Positions 17,169 through 25,560 of a stretch of 49,580 bases of DNA are shown here, one piece after another (the first letter of the stretch is position 1; each line of letters opens with the position of its first letter). The notes under the pieces were generated by a model that saw only the letters and a list, made by a program, of their open reading frames with translations, did not search any database and was not told where the DNA came from. Source of the DNA: Stenotrophomonas sp. UBA2302 (GTDB lineage: Bacteria > Pseudomonadota > Gammaproteobacteria > Xanthomonadales > Xanthomonadaceae); NCBI GenBank assembly GCA_002345545.1, contig DDVW01000039.1, positions 24,881 through 74,460 of the forward strand, read 5' to 3'. The translations under genes were made by a program, and so were the position numbers.

Positions 17169-18010
17169 CACGGGGGATTGCCACTCCATGGATTTTTTAC
17201 CGGCAGATGCAGGCAGCCGCCGTAGTTGTCGGTGTTGCCGCGTGCCACGCAGGCATCCCAGGTATGTGGGCAACCGGGGTACGCGATGAATTCCAGCGCC
17301 GGGGCCAGCGCGAAGGCGCCGTAGTCCAGCGTGATGACGCTGCCGGCGTGCGACATGATCGTGCGCCGCTCCACCAGCCCGCTCGGCAGCGTCCATTCGA
17401 TGAAGCCACCATCCAGCGCGAGCGCCGCGGCGGCCAGCTCGGCAGCGGTGACGGACAGCCCGCTCACGGCCGTGGCCGTGGCCGGAATAGCGAAGGCTTC
17501 TTTCAGCAGGTTGCACTGCCCCAGGCCTTGCGAATACACCGCCACCTCGCAGCCGCGCTGCACGCGCCGGCCACCACCCTTGGCGCGTCGGCGCGCGATG
17601 GTGGGGTCGCACGTCAGCTTGAGCTGCGTGTCGGTGAATTCGGGTTGCACAACGTGGCCCATCCACTCGACAGCTGCATCCGTGTCGCCGCGATGCATCG
17701 CCATGCAGGTGACGAACACACGCTCAGACGGCGGGAACGGTCGCCAGATGTCGCCGAACGACTGCGTCGACGGCGGGTCATGCGCGGCCGGGTCCAGCGC
17801 ATAGGGCATGGTGATGGTGAGCTGGTTCTTGGTGCGTTCGGCGGTCTCGCGCACGGCGCTCCGGCTGATACCGGCAGGGATGAAAACCTCGGCACCGAGC
17901 GTCACCGGCGTGCTGGCCGTGGTGAAACGCCACACCAGCGGCCCCAGCGTGAAGCGGAACAGGTGGATAGGCTGGCCGAAGAACCGGGCTATCTCACGCG
18001 CGCCGAACAT
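17168..18010 (-). CDS. Tail protein of the DUF2163 / phage BR0599 family
   Basis: 280 residues. The start MFGAREIARFFGQPIHLFRFTLG and a beta-rich DUF2163 region are followed by the BR0599 C-terminal signature GCPHTWDACVARGNTDNYGGCLHLP, whose cysteines probably bind a metal or iron-sulphur cluster as in lambda gpL. In siphophages this protein sits in the distal tail between the tape-measure tip and J. It lies 11 bp after the preceding distal tail gene and overlaps the J start. Confidence 0.8.
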   Translation of the reverse strand: MFGAREIARFFGQPIHLFRFTLGPLVWRFTTASTPVTLGAEVFIPAGISRSAVRETAERTKNQLTITMPYALDPAAHDPPSTQSFGDIWRPFPPSERVFVTCMAMHRGDTDAAVEWMGHVVQPEFTDTQLKLTCDPTIARRRAKGGGRRVQRGCEVAVYSQGLGQCNLLKEAFAIPATATAVSGLSVTAAELAAAALALDGGFIEWTLPSGLVERRTIMSHAGSVITLDYGAFALAPALEFIAYPGCPHTWDACVARGNTDNYGGCLHLPVKNPWSGNPP

Positions 18011-18021
18011 GCGGGCCTCCC

Positions 18022-19200
18022 TTAATGCTCATACGGCACCGCCTGGAATGACAGCTCGACCTGCGCAACGTCATGCTTCCACCAGTTGATGCGCGCCACG
18101 TCGGCGGCTTGCGTGCACAGCGACATCCACGACAGCTGCAGCACGTCCGCCGGGGTGATGGCCGTGCCCAGTGCCGAATCCAGCGTGAGCCGCTCCACGT
18201 TGCTGCTGGGCGCGGTGACGGCCGTCACCCGGCGATGCAGCACCGTCCCGTTACGCAGGGCGATGCGCAGGTCACGCCGGCCCGGCGGGCGCGGGCCGAC
18301 GCCCAGACCCGCCCACTGCACGTCCATGAACGTGGTACCTGCGCTCATGCCGGCGGAAAGCACCAGATCGTGGCCGCGCGTGTGCACCCACACCGGGTTT
18401 GCCCTGCCCGCCATTGCCCACAGCTGCCCCAGCAGCTGCTGCACTTCCTCGGCGTCCTCAGCCGTGCACTGGTACTTGATGGCCGCCTGCGATTGCGCGA
18501 GCAGCGCGGTTGCCCACACCGGGCCGGTGTCGTTGTCCTCGATCAGCATGTCGCGGTACGGCTGCCAGCTCGGGTCGCTGGACCAATCCAGCGGCAGGTC
18601 CAGCACCGGGTACGTGCGGTACAGCACCGGGCTTGCCGAGGCGGTGATCGGCAGCGGTTCGGCAAGCTCGAAATCCGCCGCCCACGGCAGCGCATCACCG
18701 GTGAAGCGCTGCAGCGTGGGGATGGCACCCAGCCGGCCCTCGAACACCGGCAGAACGCGCGTGCCGGGCAGGTGCGTGTGCGCGGTGTTGCCGTCCAGCA
18801 CGATGCCACCCGGCTGCACATCGGCCACGGTGAACAGCTCTGCCTTGCGCGCGTCCTCCGGCAGAAGCGCAACGCGCCCGCCCGTGCGCAGAAGCGTGCC
18901 GGCGGTGCTACCCGGTACACCTGCCGCACCGGCAGCCAGCGGGGCGGCCAGCGTGTAGCCAGCGCCCTGCAGCGGCACATGCCAGCGCCCGGCGCCGTTG
19001 CGCTCCAGCAGATTCTCCAGCCAGCGCCGGCGCTGCCCGGTGGCAATACCCTCGAACGTCACCCGCACACGCGGCTCATCGCGCAGCTGCCGGTGCTGCA
19101 CCAGCCCGGCACTGGGCCGCAGCACTTCGGTGAGCCACTCCGGCTGCCAGCTCACCTCACCGGAGCCGGCAAAGGGCCACAGCACGGGATCAGCCGCCAC
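18022..19200 (-). CDS. Distal tail protein (lambda M-like position)
   Basis: 392 residues if translation starts at the GTG at 19200. That GTG is preceded by GGGAGGG and overlaps the tape-measure stop by 11 bp; upstream codons in this frame are shadow. The protein is beta-rich with conserved-looking blocks PVLWPFAGSGEVSWQPEWLTEVL, DLPLDWSS, HDLVLSAGMSAGTTFMDV, and a closing QVELSFQAVPYEH. Position immediately after the tape measure and before the DUF2163/BR0599 protein matches the distal tail component that caps the tube. The exact family was not recognised. Confidence 0.65.
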   Translation of the reverse strand: MAADPVLWPFAGSGEVSWQPEWLTEVLRPSAGLVQHRQLRDEPRVRVTFEGIATGQRRRWLENLLERNGAGRWHVPLQGAGYTLAAPLAAGAAGVPGSTAGTLLRTGGRVALLPEDARKAELFTVADVQPGGIVLDGNTAHTHLPGTRVLPVFEGRLGAIPTLQRFTGDALPWAADFELAEPLPITASASPVLYRTYPVLDLPLDWSSDPSWQPYRDMLIEDNDTGPVWATALLAQSQAAIKYQCTAEDAEEVQQLLGQLWAMAGRANPVWVHTRGHDLVLSAGMSAGTTFMDVQWAGLGVGPRPPGRRDLRIALRNGTVLHRRVTAVTAPSSNVERLTLDSALGTAITPADVLQLSWMSLCTQAADVARINWWKHDVAQVELSFQAVPYEH

Positions 19201-21937
19201 GCGCCAGGCCCTCCCAGTTGTTGCGCACATGGGTAAGCACCACGTCCTCACCGGCTGCACCGGCCAGGGCATTGGCCACCGCGTCATCACCGATGGCGAC
19301 CACCGGCGTAGTGACGCGCCCAGCATTGGAGCCGGCGGCGATGGTGGCGTCGTACATGGCCGTCTGGCGTCGCGACAGCACGCGCTCACCGGTCTGCAGG
19401 ATGGCCGGCACTTCGTCCGGCTTGAGGCCGGCGATGCCGCCGCTGTGGTAGCGCGGGGCGTGGCCGAACAGCAGGGGGCTGAGCGGCATGGACACGCGCA
19501 TGCCGCCGCGGCCAACAAGCCCACCGCTGTGGAATTTCTTCAGCGTTGCGGCCGACTTTCCACCACCCGCAGGGGCTCCCCCGATACCGCTGAGAAGTGA
19601 CTGGATGGCACGCAGCGCCAGCTCCTGCGCAATCATCCGCGCGACGCCTGCCACGAAGCTCTTGACCATGTCCGCGAAGGCGTCTTTGAAGTTCTTGGCG
19701 CCGGTTGCAAGGTCACCGAGGAAATCGCCGAAGGAGGAAGTGGCGATGTCCTCCATTTTCTGTTTGAACACCTGCTGCGATGCGGTGATGGTGGCGATCT
19801 GCACGTCGATGGCGTCGATGCCGGCGAGTACGGCCGCATGCTCGGGCGTTCCCTCTTTCATGTCGGCCAGCGCGGCGTTGGCGGCTACACGCAGCGCCTG
19901 CAGATCAACAATGGCCTTTGCCCGCGCAGCAGCCACCTGTCGCTCGCCCTCGCTGTAGCCCAGCATGCCACCGGCCACCTGGGCACCGATGCTGGCTTCC
20001 TTGCCTTGCAGTGCACTGGCGATGTTCTCGCCCGCCAGCTTCAATTCATCGCCCTGTGCTTTGGCCACCAGCCGGTCGATCAGGTTCTCCACCATTTTCC
20101 GGCCGGCTTCATCGCTGGCCGCATCCAGCTGTTTGAAGAGCTGCTGATACTCGGCTTCCAGCTTTGCGCGCTCTGCTGCCCCGGTGCGGCCGTCCATCTC
20201 CATAAGCTTGAGGTGCACATCGCCCAGCGCCTTTGCGAGCTCCTCCTCGGCCTTCTTCTGCTCCCGCGCGGCTTTGGTTGCGATGTCGGCGCGATCGCGC
20301 TGCAGGATGATGATCTGCTCTTCCAGCTTCTGCCGCTTGCCAGCTTCCTTTGTGACGGCAAGCTCCGCCTGCGCCTGAGCGATCTGCAGGTCGATGGACT
20401 GCTGCTGCAGCTCCATGCGCGTGGCGAAGTATTCGCGCATGCCGATTTCATTCTCGGCATACAGGCGGTCCAGCTCGGCCAGGGCGCGGGTAACGGAGTC
20501 GCGCAGCAGCGCATTGGAGGCGGCCACAGCCTTGCCGGCGGCGCCGGTGCCTCCCGTGCCGCCTGTGCCATCGCCGGCTTGCGTGGAGGCCTTGCCGCGC
20601 ACGCGGGCGGCGGTGGCTTCCACCTGCGCGAACAGCGCGGTGACACCGCGCGTCAGATCCTGCGCATCGCTGCGGATCATGTCGCTGGCATTTTTGAAGT
20701 GGTCGACCATCTTCTGCCGCTGCACGGCGAGGCCATCCATCACCTGGCCTACGCCTGCGGCATAGGCTTTCACCGCGGCCACGGGGCCATCATCCTGAAG
20801 TGTTTTCCAGCTGCGGGCGATGTTGCCGAACGCACCGCCGAGGTACTTGCCGATGGTTTCGGCAACGGTGAGGCCGGCCATGCCCAGCGCGGTCAACGCA
20901 ACGGTGACGATCTCCACCGCGTTTTTCACAGCAACAGCGAGGGCGGCCACAACTCGCAATACGCCAGCCAACCCACGGCCAATATCAATCAGCCAACTGG
21001 CCTTTTTTCCGAATCCATCCGCCGCCTCCTCGCCATCGCGAAGGTTTCCTGCGATCTGCTGCATTACCTCCAGAATCGGTGCGAAGAAATTCGGAAGTTC
21101 TTCCGCGATGTCACGCAGGATGGCAACGAAACCCTGCGATGCGCCGGTGGCTTCGTTCTGGTCGTACATGAAGCGCACGAAGGAGTTGCGGATTTGCGTG
21201 AATGCGCCTCCGATGCTCTTTGGCATCTTCGCGTACTCCGCCTCCATCTCACCAAAGTCCTTGATCAGCGCCTGTGCCATATCTCGATTGCTGACCTTGC
21301 CGGCATTGACGTATGCCTTTACTTCACCTTTTGCAATGCCGAGATGCTTGGCAAGCGCCAACACAATGCGCCCACCACCTTCATTGATGGAGTTGAATTC
21401 CTCGGCCTGCACGCGGGCGCTGCCGAGCGCTTGGCCGAACTGGCGCATCACGCCGGCCGCTTCCTCGCCGGTGCTGCCGGAGATGGCCAGCGCCATGGAC
21501 ACGGCCTCGGTCAGCTCCAGCTGCTTCTGCTGGCTCAAGCCCACCTGGTCGGCGGACTGGGAGACCTTGTTGTACAGGCTCACCGTCTCCTTCCAGCTGG
21601 CCTGCGTGCGCTGGGCAATGTCGAAGGTTTCATCCTGCGCGGCGTTGAATTCCTCCTGCGATTTCGTCGCCAGGCGCAGGCGGCCGGTGATGCCGGCCGC
21701 TTCGTCCGAAACCTTGGCGAGCGAGCCAATCGTGCGCAGTGATGCGTAGGCCGCAACGAAGCCCACCAGCTGCGCGCGGGCGGCCTTCAGCCCGGCTACC
21801 CAGCCGCGCGTGTCCGGCCCGGAACGGGCGGCTTCGTTCTTCAGCTTGTTGAGGTCGCCACGCAGTACCGCCAAGCCCTGCTTGATGTCGGCAAGGTCGG
21901 CAGAGATGCGAACGCGCAGGTTGGGGTTGTTTGCCAT
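19190..21937 (-). CDS. Tail tape-measure protein
   Basis: 915 residues. The N-terminus (VRISADLADIKQGLAVLRGDLNKL) leads into the tape-measure domain with SQEEFNAAQDETFDIAQRT, LSQQKQLELTEAVSMALAISG and MRQFGQALGSARVQAEEFNSI. Hydrophobic segments follow (about 325-365), then a long coiled-coil region around residues 490-590 (ELAVTKEAGKRQKLEEQI). The C-terminal SAATLKKFHSGGLVGRGG motif is typical of minor tail H-like proteins. It sets the tail length and is ejected with DNA. It starts one base into the stop of the frameshifted chaperone gene. Confidence 0.88.
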   Translation of the reverse strand: MANNPNLRVRISADLADIKQGLAVLRGDLNKLKNEAARSGPDTRGWVAGLKAARAQLVGFVAAYASLRTIGSLAKVSDEAAGITGRLRLATKSQEEFNAAQDETFDIAQRTQASWKETVSLYNKVSQSADQVGLSQQKQLELTEAVSMALAISGSTGEEAAGVMRQFGQALGSARVQAEEFNSINEGGGRIVLALAKHLGIAKGEVKAYVNAGKVSNRDMAQALIKDFGEMEAEYAKMPKSIGGAFTQIRNSFVRFMYDQNEATGASQGFVAILRDIAEELPNFFAPILEVMQQIAGNLRDGEEAADGFGKKASWLIDIGRGLAGVLRVVAALAVAVKNAVEIVTVALTALGMAGLTVAETIGKYLGGAFGNIARSWKTLQDDGPVAAVKAYAAGVGQVMDGLAVQRQKMVDHFKNASDMIRSDAQDLTRGVTALFAQVEATAARVRGKASTQAGDGTGGTGGTGAAGKAVAASNALLRDSVTRALAELDRLYAENEIGMREYFATRMELQQQSIDLQIAQAQAELAVTKEAGKRQKLEEQIIILQRDRADIATKAAREQKKAEEELAKALGDVHLKLMEMDGRTGAAERAKLEAEYQQLFKQLDAASDEAGRKMVENLIDRLVAKAQGDELKLAGENIASALQGKEASIGAQVAGGMLGYSEGERQVAAARAKAIVDLQALRVAANAALADMKEGTPEHAAVLAGIDAIDVQIATITASQQVFKQKMEDIATSSFGDFLGDLATGAKNFKDAFADMVKSFVAGVARMIAQELALRAIQSLLSGIGGAPAGGGKSAATLKKFHSGGLVGRGGMRVSMPLSPLLFGHAPRYHSGGIAGLKPDEVPAILQTGERVLSRRQTAMYDATIAAGSNAGRVTTPVVAIGDDAVANALAGAAGEDVVLTHVRNNWEGLARGG

Positions 21938-22550
21938 CAGATTTCCAGCCCTTTGAGGTATGCCGCGAAGTCTTTGTTTTCGTACTGCGTCACGCGCGCC
22001 GTTACTGCGTCATCTGCCAGCCGCCTGCGCCGGCTGCGCTCGGCCGCTTCGGTAAATGCCCGAAGCTGGCCGAGCGTGTACTGCTTGATCTCGCCGAAGC
22101 TGTGCCCCTGCTCGATCAGGAGTTGGAGGGCGTCGCTCCAACCCCAGGCAACTGCCGCGCCATGCCGGCCAGGAGCGGCACGACGTTCTTCGTAAAAAAA
22201 TCGCGGTTCACCCGTAGGCAGGTCTGCGTGAGCCGAACAACGTCATCGAGGTTTGCGGCCTCGACATCGGCCACGCTTACGCCGGTGGCGATCGACAACG
22301 CAGCGAAGAATTCCTCGCCGTGATCGGCCATCAGGTTGACGATTTGCATCACGTCGATGTCCAGCTCGTCGCCTTCGCCGGTGAGCACGTTGTTTTCGAT
22401 CAGCGCCTGGATCACCGGCCGTGCGGTGCGGATGAGCGAGGGAATGCGGCCGGCAGTAATCGGCAGGATTTCCACCTGCCGCCCGGCGAACTCCACCGAC
22501 GTGCCGGCCGGAGCCAGCACGTCGATGTCCGCGGCGGCGGTGGACGTCAT
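21937..22550 (-). CDS. Tail assembly chaperone G-T fusion, made by -1 ribosomal frameshift
   Basis: The upstream G frame (22550-22116) and a second frame ending TGA at 21937 can be joined by a -1 slip at the T7 run 22200-22194. After the slip the reading is open: YEERRAAPGRHGAAV, then the T-like segment LLIEQGHSFGEIKQYTLGQL and a C-terminus KDFAAYLKGLEI. The product is about 204 residues. Siphophages use such G/GT pairs as chaperones that load onto the tape measure. The layout, heptamer position and T-domain content all agree, so the 176-bp gap between G and the tape measure is coding. Confidence 0.82.
22116..22550 (-). CDS. Tail assembly chaperone, G (short form)
   Basis: 144 residues (MTSTAAADIDVLAPAGTSVEF at the start). 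The core GRQVEILPITAGRIPSLIRTARPVI and IMQ/VNLMADHGEEFFAALSIATGV region, ending VNRDFFTKNVVPLLAGMARQL, fits lambda G-like chaperones. It is produced by normal termination at 22116. It overlaps the tail tube stop by ATGA. The slippery T-run lies at codons 117-119, near the 3' end, as in other G genes. Confidence 0.8.
   Translation of the reverse strand: MTSTAAADIDVLAPAGTSVEFAGRQVEILPITAGRIPSLIRTARPVIQALIENNVLTGEGDELDIDVMQIVNLMADHGEEFFAALSIATGVSVADVEAANLDDVVRLTQTCLRVNRDFFTKNVVPLLAGMARQLPGVGATPSNS
22194..22200 (-). promoter_or_regulatory. Programmed -1 frameshift site, T TTT TTT
   Basis: In the G reading frame the codons are GAT TTT TTT ACG. The heptamer T TTT TTT is a canonical X XXY YYZ slippery site in the correct phase. 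Slippage by -1 opens an 85-codon extension without stops. Confidence 0.82.
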
Positions 22551-23296
22551 ACGACGTCCTCGAGGGTGACGGTGAAGTACTGCGACAGGCCGGTGCCCTT
22601 CGTGGTGTCGGCCATCAGGCCGCCGGTGACTTCGCCCGCGCCGTAGTCCTCGCCGATCAGGCCCATGCTGGCCAGCAGGCCGCCGCTGACTTTGTAGGCA
22701 TGCACTTTCACACGCTTACCGCTCTGCGCCTCGTTGAGGCCGACGAACAGCATCTCGTACTGCTTTGCCGACTGCGTGAAAGCTTCCACGCGCTTCTGCG
22801 CGGCGTTGGCATACGTGACCTTGATATTGGCCGCGCCGGCCACCGGTGCGGGGATGCTGCTGCCGGCGGGGATGAAGATGCCACCATCACGGAACTCGTA
22901 ATCGTCACCGACGGTGTAGGTGGTGGCGCCGCTGGCACCCTTCACCGCGGTGATTCCGGTAGCGACATTGGCCAGCGGGGTGAAGCCGCCCTTGTACGCC
23001 ACCACGTCTTCGTCGGTGACGTTGCCGGCGGCCACCGCGGTGACGGACGAGCGCAGGGCGCGGGCGAAGTTCTCCGCGGCGAAGTCATGGAACGTGTACG
23101 CGCACTCCACGCCGGTGAAGCGCGACACTTCGTTGCGGTTGCCGCCGCCCGGGTTGGTGAAGTCGACCTGGCTCTTCTTTTCTTCCTGCGGTGAGAGCGT
23201 GAGCGCGGAGCAGTTGCCCACTTCCTCGAAGGGTGCGGCGGCGCCTAACTCACGAATCTTGAGTTTGCCGCTGCCCAGGTAGCTGTGGTCTTTCAT
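22547..23296 (-). CDS. Major tail tube protein (lambda V-like)
   Basis: 249 residues. The N-terminal block SYLGSGKLKIRELGAAAPFEEVGNCSALTLSPQEEKKSQ is typical of siphophage tail tube subunits. The rest is a beta-sandwich with FRDGGIFIPAGSSIPAP and YEMLFVGLNEAQSGKRVKVHAYKV, and the C-terminus is TGLSQYFTVTLEDV. It follows the tail terminator gene and overlaps the chaperone gene by ATGA. Hundreds of copies are expected per virion. Confidence 0.82.
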   Translation of the reverse strand: MKDHSYLGSGKLKIRELGAAAPFEEVGNCSALTLSPQEEKKSQVDFTNPGGGNRNEVSRFTGVECAYTFHDFAAENFARALRSSVTAVAAGNVTDEDVVAYKGGFTPLANVATGITAVKGASGATTYTVGDDYEFRDGGIFIPAGSSIPAPVAGAANIKVTYANAAQKRVEAFTQSAKQYEMLFVGLNEAQSGKRVKVHAYKVSGGLLASMGLIGEDYGAGEVTGGLMADTTKGTGLSQYFTVTLEDVV

Positions 23297-23330
23297 TGTT
23301 TGGATCTCCAGTGGTGCCGCGGGGCGGCGG

Positions 23331-23777
23331 TTAACGGGTCAAAACGGGGATGCTTGTGGTGTAGCGAATCAAAGCGCCGATCCAGTCGGCACCGGCCGGG
23401 GCGCGCAGGGGTTCCATCGACTGATAGAGGGGCTGGCCGAAGCCGGCCGGCCACGTGGGTTGCCGGCCATCCATCGCCCGCTCGATGTCATCGACCACGG
23501 CGTCGAGCGATCCTTCGGCAGACACCCCGCCCTTGCGCTTGACGACGATGGCCACGGTGGTGAGCCGGTGGGTGCGCTGCACGGCGGCATCGGTGGCGCG
23601 CTCCTGCCGCTCGATGTAGACGGCCAGGCCGTCCTCCACGCGCTCGGGATCCAGCTGGCCCGGCTCGAGCGTGGCCACTGTGCCAACCGTTGTGCGATAA
23701 GGGCCGGTGCCGTCGATGCGCTTGAGGTTGAGCACGAAGGCATCGAGCAGCTTGCGGCGGGGCGTGAGCTCAGCCAT
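23331..23777 (-). CDS. Tail terminator (lambda U-like)
   Basis: 148 residues from ATG 23777, overlapping the upstream stop by 8 bp; the longer frame is rejected. MAELTPRRKLLDAFVLNLKRI, LAVYIERQE, HRLTTVAIVVKRKG and VDDIERAMDG fit the tail terminator family, which ends tube polymerisation and joins the tail to the head. Its position between the head-tail joining and tail tube genes is the lambda order. Confidence 0.7.
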   Translation of the reverse strand: MAELTPRRKLLDAFVLNLKRIDGTGPYRTTVGTVATLEPGQLDPERVEDGLAVYIERQERATDAAVQRTHRLTTVAIVVKRKGGVSAEGSLDAVVDDIERAMDGRQPTWPAGFGQPLYQSMEPLRAPAGADWIGALIRYTTSIPVLTR

Positions 23778-24096
23778 GCGGCACCACCAACCAGCGCGAA
23801 AGCGATGCGTCGTCACGGAGCTTGTCGGTGAGGCGGTAGGTGTCGCCGTCCACCACGACAATGCCGCCCTTTTCCGGCACCACCTGGGCGCGCTGGAAGT
23901 CGATGCTGATCTCCCCCAGCGCCACCGGCGATGGGTCATCGCCCCACACCTGCGTGCCGCGATTGACCATCACGTCACACGCAATGGCAGCGGCTCCCTT
24001 CGGCGCGGTGTACTGCGCGGCATCGGCCAGGCCGGCGGCTTTGAAGCTGCCGATGGCGGCCTGGTCGAATGCGCGCAGGAAGGCTTTCTGGCTCAT
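23770..24096 (-). CDS. Head-tail joining protein (lambda FII-like)
   Basis: 108 residues from ATG 24096, overlapping the preceding stop by ATGA. The sequence MSQKAFLRAFDQAAIGSFKAAGLADAA, a central ISIDFQRAQVVPEKGGIVVVDGDTYRL and a terminal LSRWLVVPHG match the lambda FII / Phage_attach style: a short helix followed by a small beta barrel. It forms the neck where the tail docks. Confidence 0.65.
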   Translation of the reverse strand: MSQKAFLRAFDQAAIGSFKAAGLADAAQYTAPKGAAAIACDVMVNRGTQVWGDDPSPVALGEISIDFQRAQVVPEKGGIVVVDGDTYRLTDKLRDDASLSRWLVVPHG

Positions 24097-24857
24097 CGCT
24101 TGCCCCTGTATTTTGAGGAATCGAGCGCCTTCTGCAACTCGCGGTTGAAGTGGAACGGCATGAGCTTGTCCCATGCCCTCTGCGCGAGGCCAAAGATGTT
24201 GTAGCGCGCCTTGTAGTTGGCCTTGCGCGTGAAAATAAAGATGCTGCGCACCGCCGAGCCAAAGCCGAACGAAATGCGCTCATAGATGCCGGGCAGCAGG
24301 CGGCCACGCTTCTGCTGCAGGGTGAAGTAATCGCCACCGCGAGTACGCTTGCCACGACGCTTGATGCTTGCTTCGGTCTGGTTCTGGTACTTGTCCTGCC
24401 GCGCGCCCATCTGCGAGAGAATCTTGCTCACGGCGCTGGCGCGCACGTTGCCGTGGCGATCCAGCGGCGCACCCTTGCCGGCCACGGCAAACCACCCCGG
24501 CGGCATGGCGCCCTTCTGCTGCAGCAGCACTTCAAAACCCTTCTTGCGGCGCTCACCGCCCTCCACTTCCGACAGCAAATACCGTGCGGGCGGATTGCCT
24601 TTGTAGGCTTCGTCGCGCAGGAAAACTTCGGCATACAGCTTCTGCCGCGTGGCCTTTTTGTACTGCGCCGCACGCAGGGTCATCGCGGTGGGGCGATCGA
24701 ACACGCGCGGGGCGGTGGCCGCCCAGGTCTGCCGGATTTCGTATGCGGTGGCGTTGCAGGCCTGCATGACGGCGAAGCCGAGATTCTGCCGCTCCAGCTC
24801 GGTGAACTGGCGGCCCAGCATGTTGTCCGCATCGACGGCGATCTTGATCAGGCTCAC
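24093..24857 (-). CDS. Probable tail completion protein (lambda Z-like position)
   Basis: 254 residues from a GTG at 24857 that overlaps the Rz stop (GTGA). The basic protein has QNLGFAVMQACNATAYEIRQTWAA, RRKKGFEVLLQQKG, a KRRGKRTRGGDYFTLQQKRGRLLPGIYERI segment and a lysine-rich end. Position between the lysis cassette and the FII/U genes, together with size, suggests the Z-type tail completion factor. Sequence family assignment is tentative. A minor neck protein is the alternative. Confidence 0.5.
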   Translation of the reverse strand: MSLIKIAVDADNMLGRQFTELERQNLGFAVMQACNATAYEIRQTWAATAPRVFDRPTAMTLRAAQYKKATRQKLYAEVFLRDEAYKGNPPARYLLSEVEGGERRKKGFEVLLQQKGAMPPGWFAVAGKGAPLDRHGNVRASAVSKILSQMGARQDKYQNQTEASIKRRGKRTRGGDYFTLQQKRGRLLPGIYERISFGFGSAVRSIFIFTRKANYKARYNIFGLAQRAWDKLMPFHFNRELQKALDSSKYRGKR

Positions 24858-25345
24858 CGGGCACCTCCGCTGCACACCAGCGCGAAGGCCTGCAGCGCTC
24901 TCACTTGCGCGTCGCAGGCGGCAGCGGCGCCAACAATTCGGCCCGCACTTTCGATTCGGTCTGCGGCGCCACCATCAGCGATGGATGCGGCTGCGGCGGC
25001 TGCGGACAGTTCGCCGGTGGCGATGGCCGCTTGCCAGCGCGTGTGCAGGCGCTGGTTGCCAGCGCGCAGGTCAGCAACAAGGCGATCAGAAGCGGCTTGC
25101 GCATCGGCTTTGTCCTTCTCAAATTGCGCGGCCACGGCGGCGGCTTTGGCCGCGTTGGCGCGCTCGGTGGTGATGACGGCCTGCGCCTGGGCAAGCTCGG
25201 CGAAGGCGTTGTCGCGCTCGCCCTCGGCACGGTCGCGTGCGGCGGCGGCGTTGTCGGCGGCGCGGTGCGCGTTGGACACGCTGGCGCGCTGCCAGATGCA
25301 CAGCAGGCCCAGCAGGGCGATGGCGATGAGCAGGGCGCGGATCAT
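24854..25345 (-). CDS. Rz: Rz-like inner-membrane spanin
   Basis: 163 residues from ATG 25345, overlapping the upstream stop by ATGA. An N-terminal signal-anchor (MIRALLIAIALLGLLCIW) is followed by a long alanine-rich periplasmic coiled coil (DNAAAARDRAEGERDNAFAEL and onwards). This is the i-spanin architecture. With the lipoprotein encoded inside it, it would fuse inner and outer membranes in the last step of lysis. Confidence 0.8.
   Translation of the reverse strand: MIRALLIAIALLGLLCIWQRASVSNAHRAADNAAAARDRAEGERDNAFAELAQAQAVITTERANAAKAAAVAAQFEKDKADAQAASDRLVADLRAGNQRLHTRWQAAIATGELSAAAAAASIADGGAADRIESAGRIVGAAAACDAQVRALQAFALVCSGGAR
24901..25104 (-). CDS. Rz1: Rz1-like outer-membrane spanin lipoprotein, nested inside Rz
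   Basis: 67 residues in a different frame, wholly within the Rz gene. MRKPLLIALLLTCALATSAC gives a lipoprotein signal with lipobox ATSAC. The mature part is proline-rich (KRPSPPANCPQPPQPHP), the hallmark of Rz1. An embedded o-spanin in an alternative frame is the classic lambda arrangement, which strongly supports both calls. Confidence 0.82.
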   Translation of the reverse strand: MRKPLLIALLLTCALATSACTRAGKRPSPPANCPQPPQPHPSLMVAPQTESKVRAELLAPLPPATRK

Positions 25346-25560
25346 GCCCGGCCTCCGATCATCCAGTCGCGCCCATCGCGGCACAGCGCGGTATGCACCG
25401 GGATGCGCAGCGGGATAGAGACACCCGCCGGCCATGCCAGCAGCGCGAGATAGCGCAGACACTCGCCACGGCGCTCGCAGACTTCATCGTCCGGCCCAAG
25501 GCCACCGATGCGGCCGGCGCAGCGCGATACGTCATCGGGGAGCAGATGCAGGGCGGTCAT
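25342..25560 (-). CDS. Small protein within the lysis cassette, unknown
   Basis: 72 residues from ATG 25560, overlapping the endolysin stop by ATGA and the Rz start by ATGA. The sequence MTALHLLPDDVSRCAGRIGG, CERRGECLRYLALLAWPAGV and CRDGRDWMIGG has four cysteines and one moderately hydrophobic stretch. No family recognised. Its place between endolysin and Rz suggests an accessory lysis role. Confidence 0.6.
   Translation of the reverse strand: MTALHLLPDDVSRCAGRIGGLGPDDEVCERRGECLRYLALLAWPAGVSIPLRIPVHTALCRDGRDWMIGGRA

Noticed and set aside
19838..21742. Large plus-strand ORFs opposite the tape-measure gene
   Set aside because: Shadow frames opposite a coiled-coil-rich gene; no recognisable protein.
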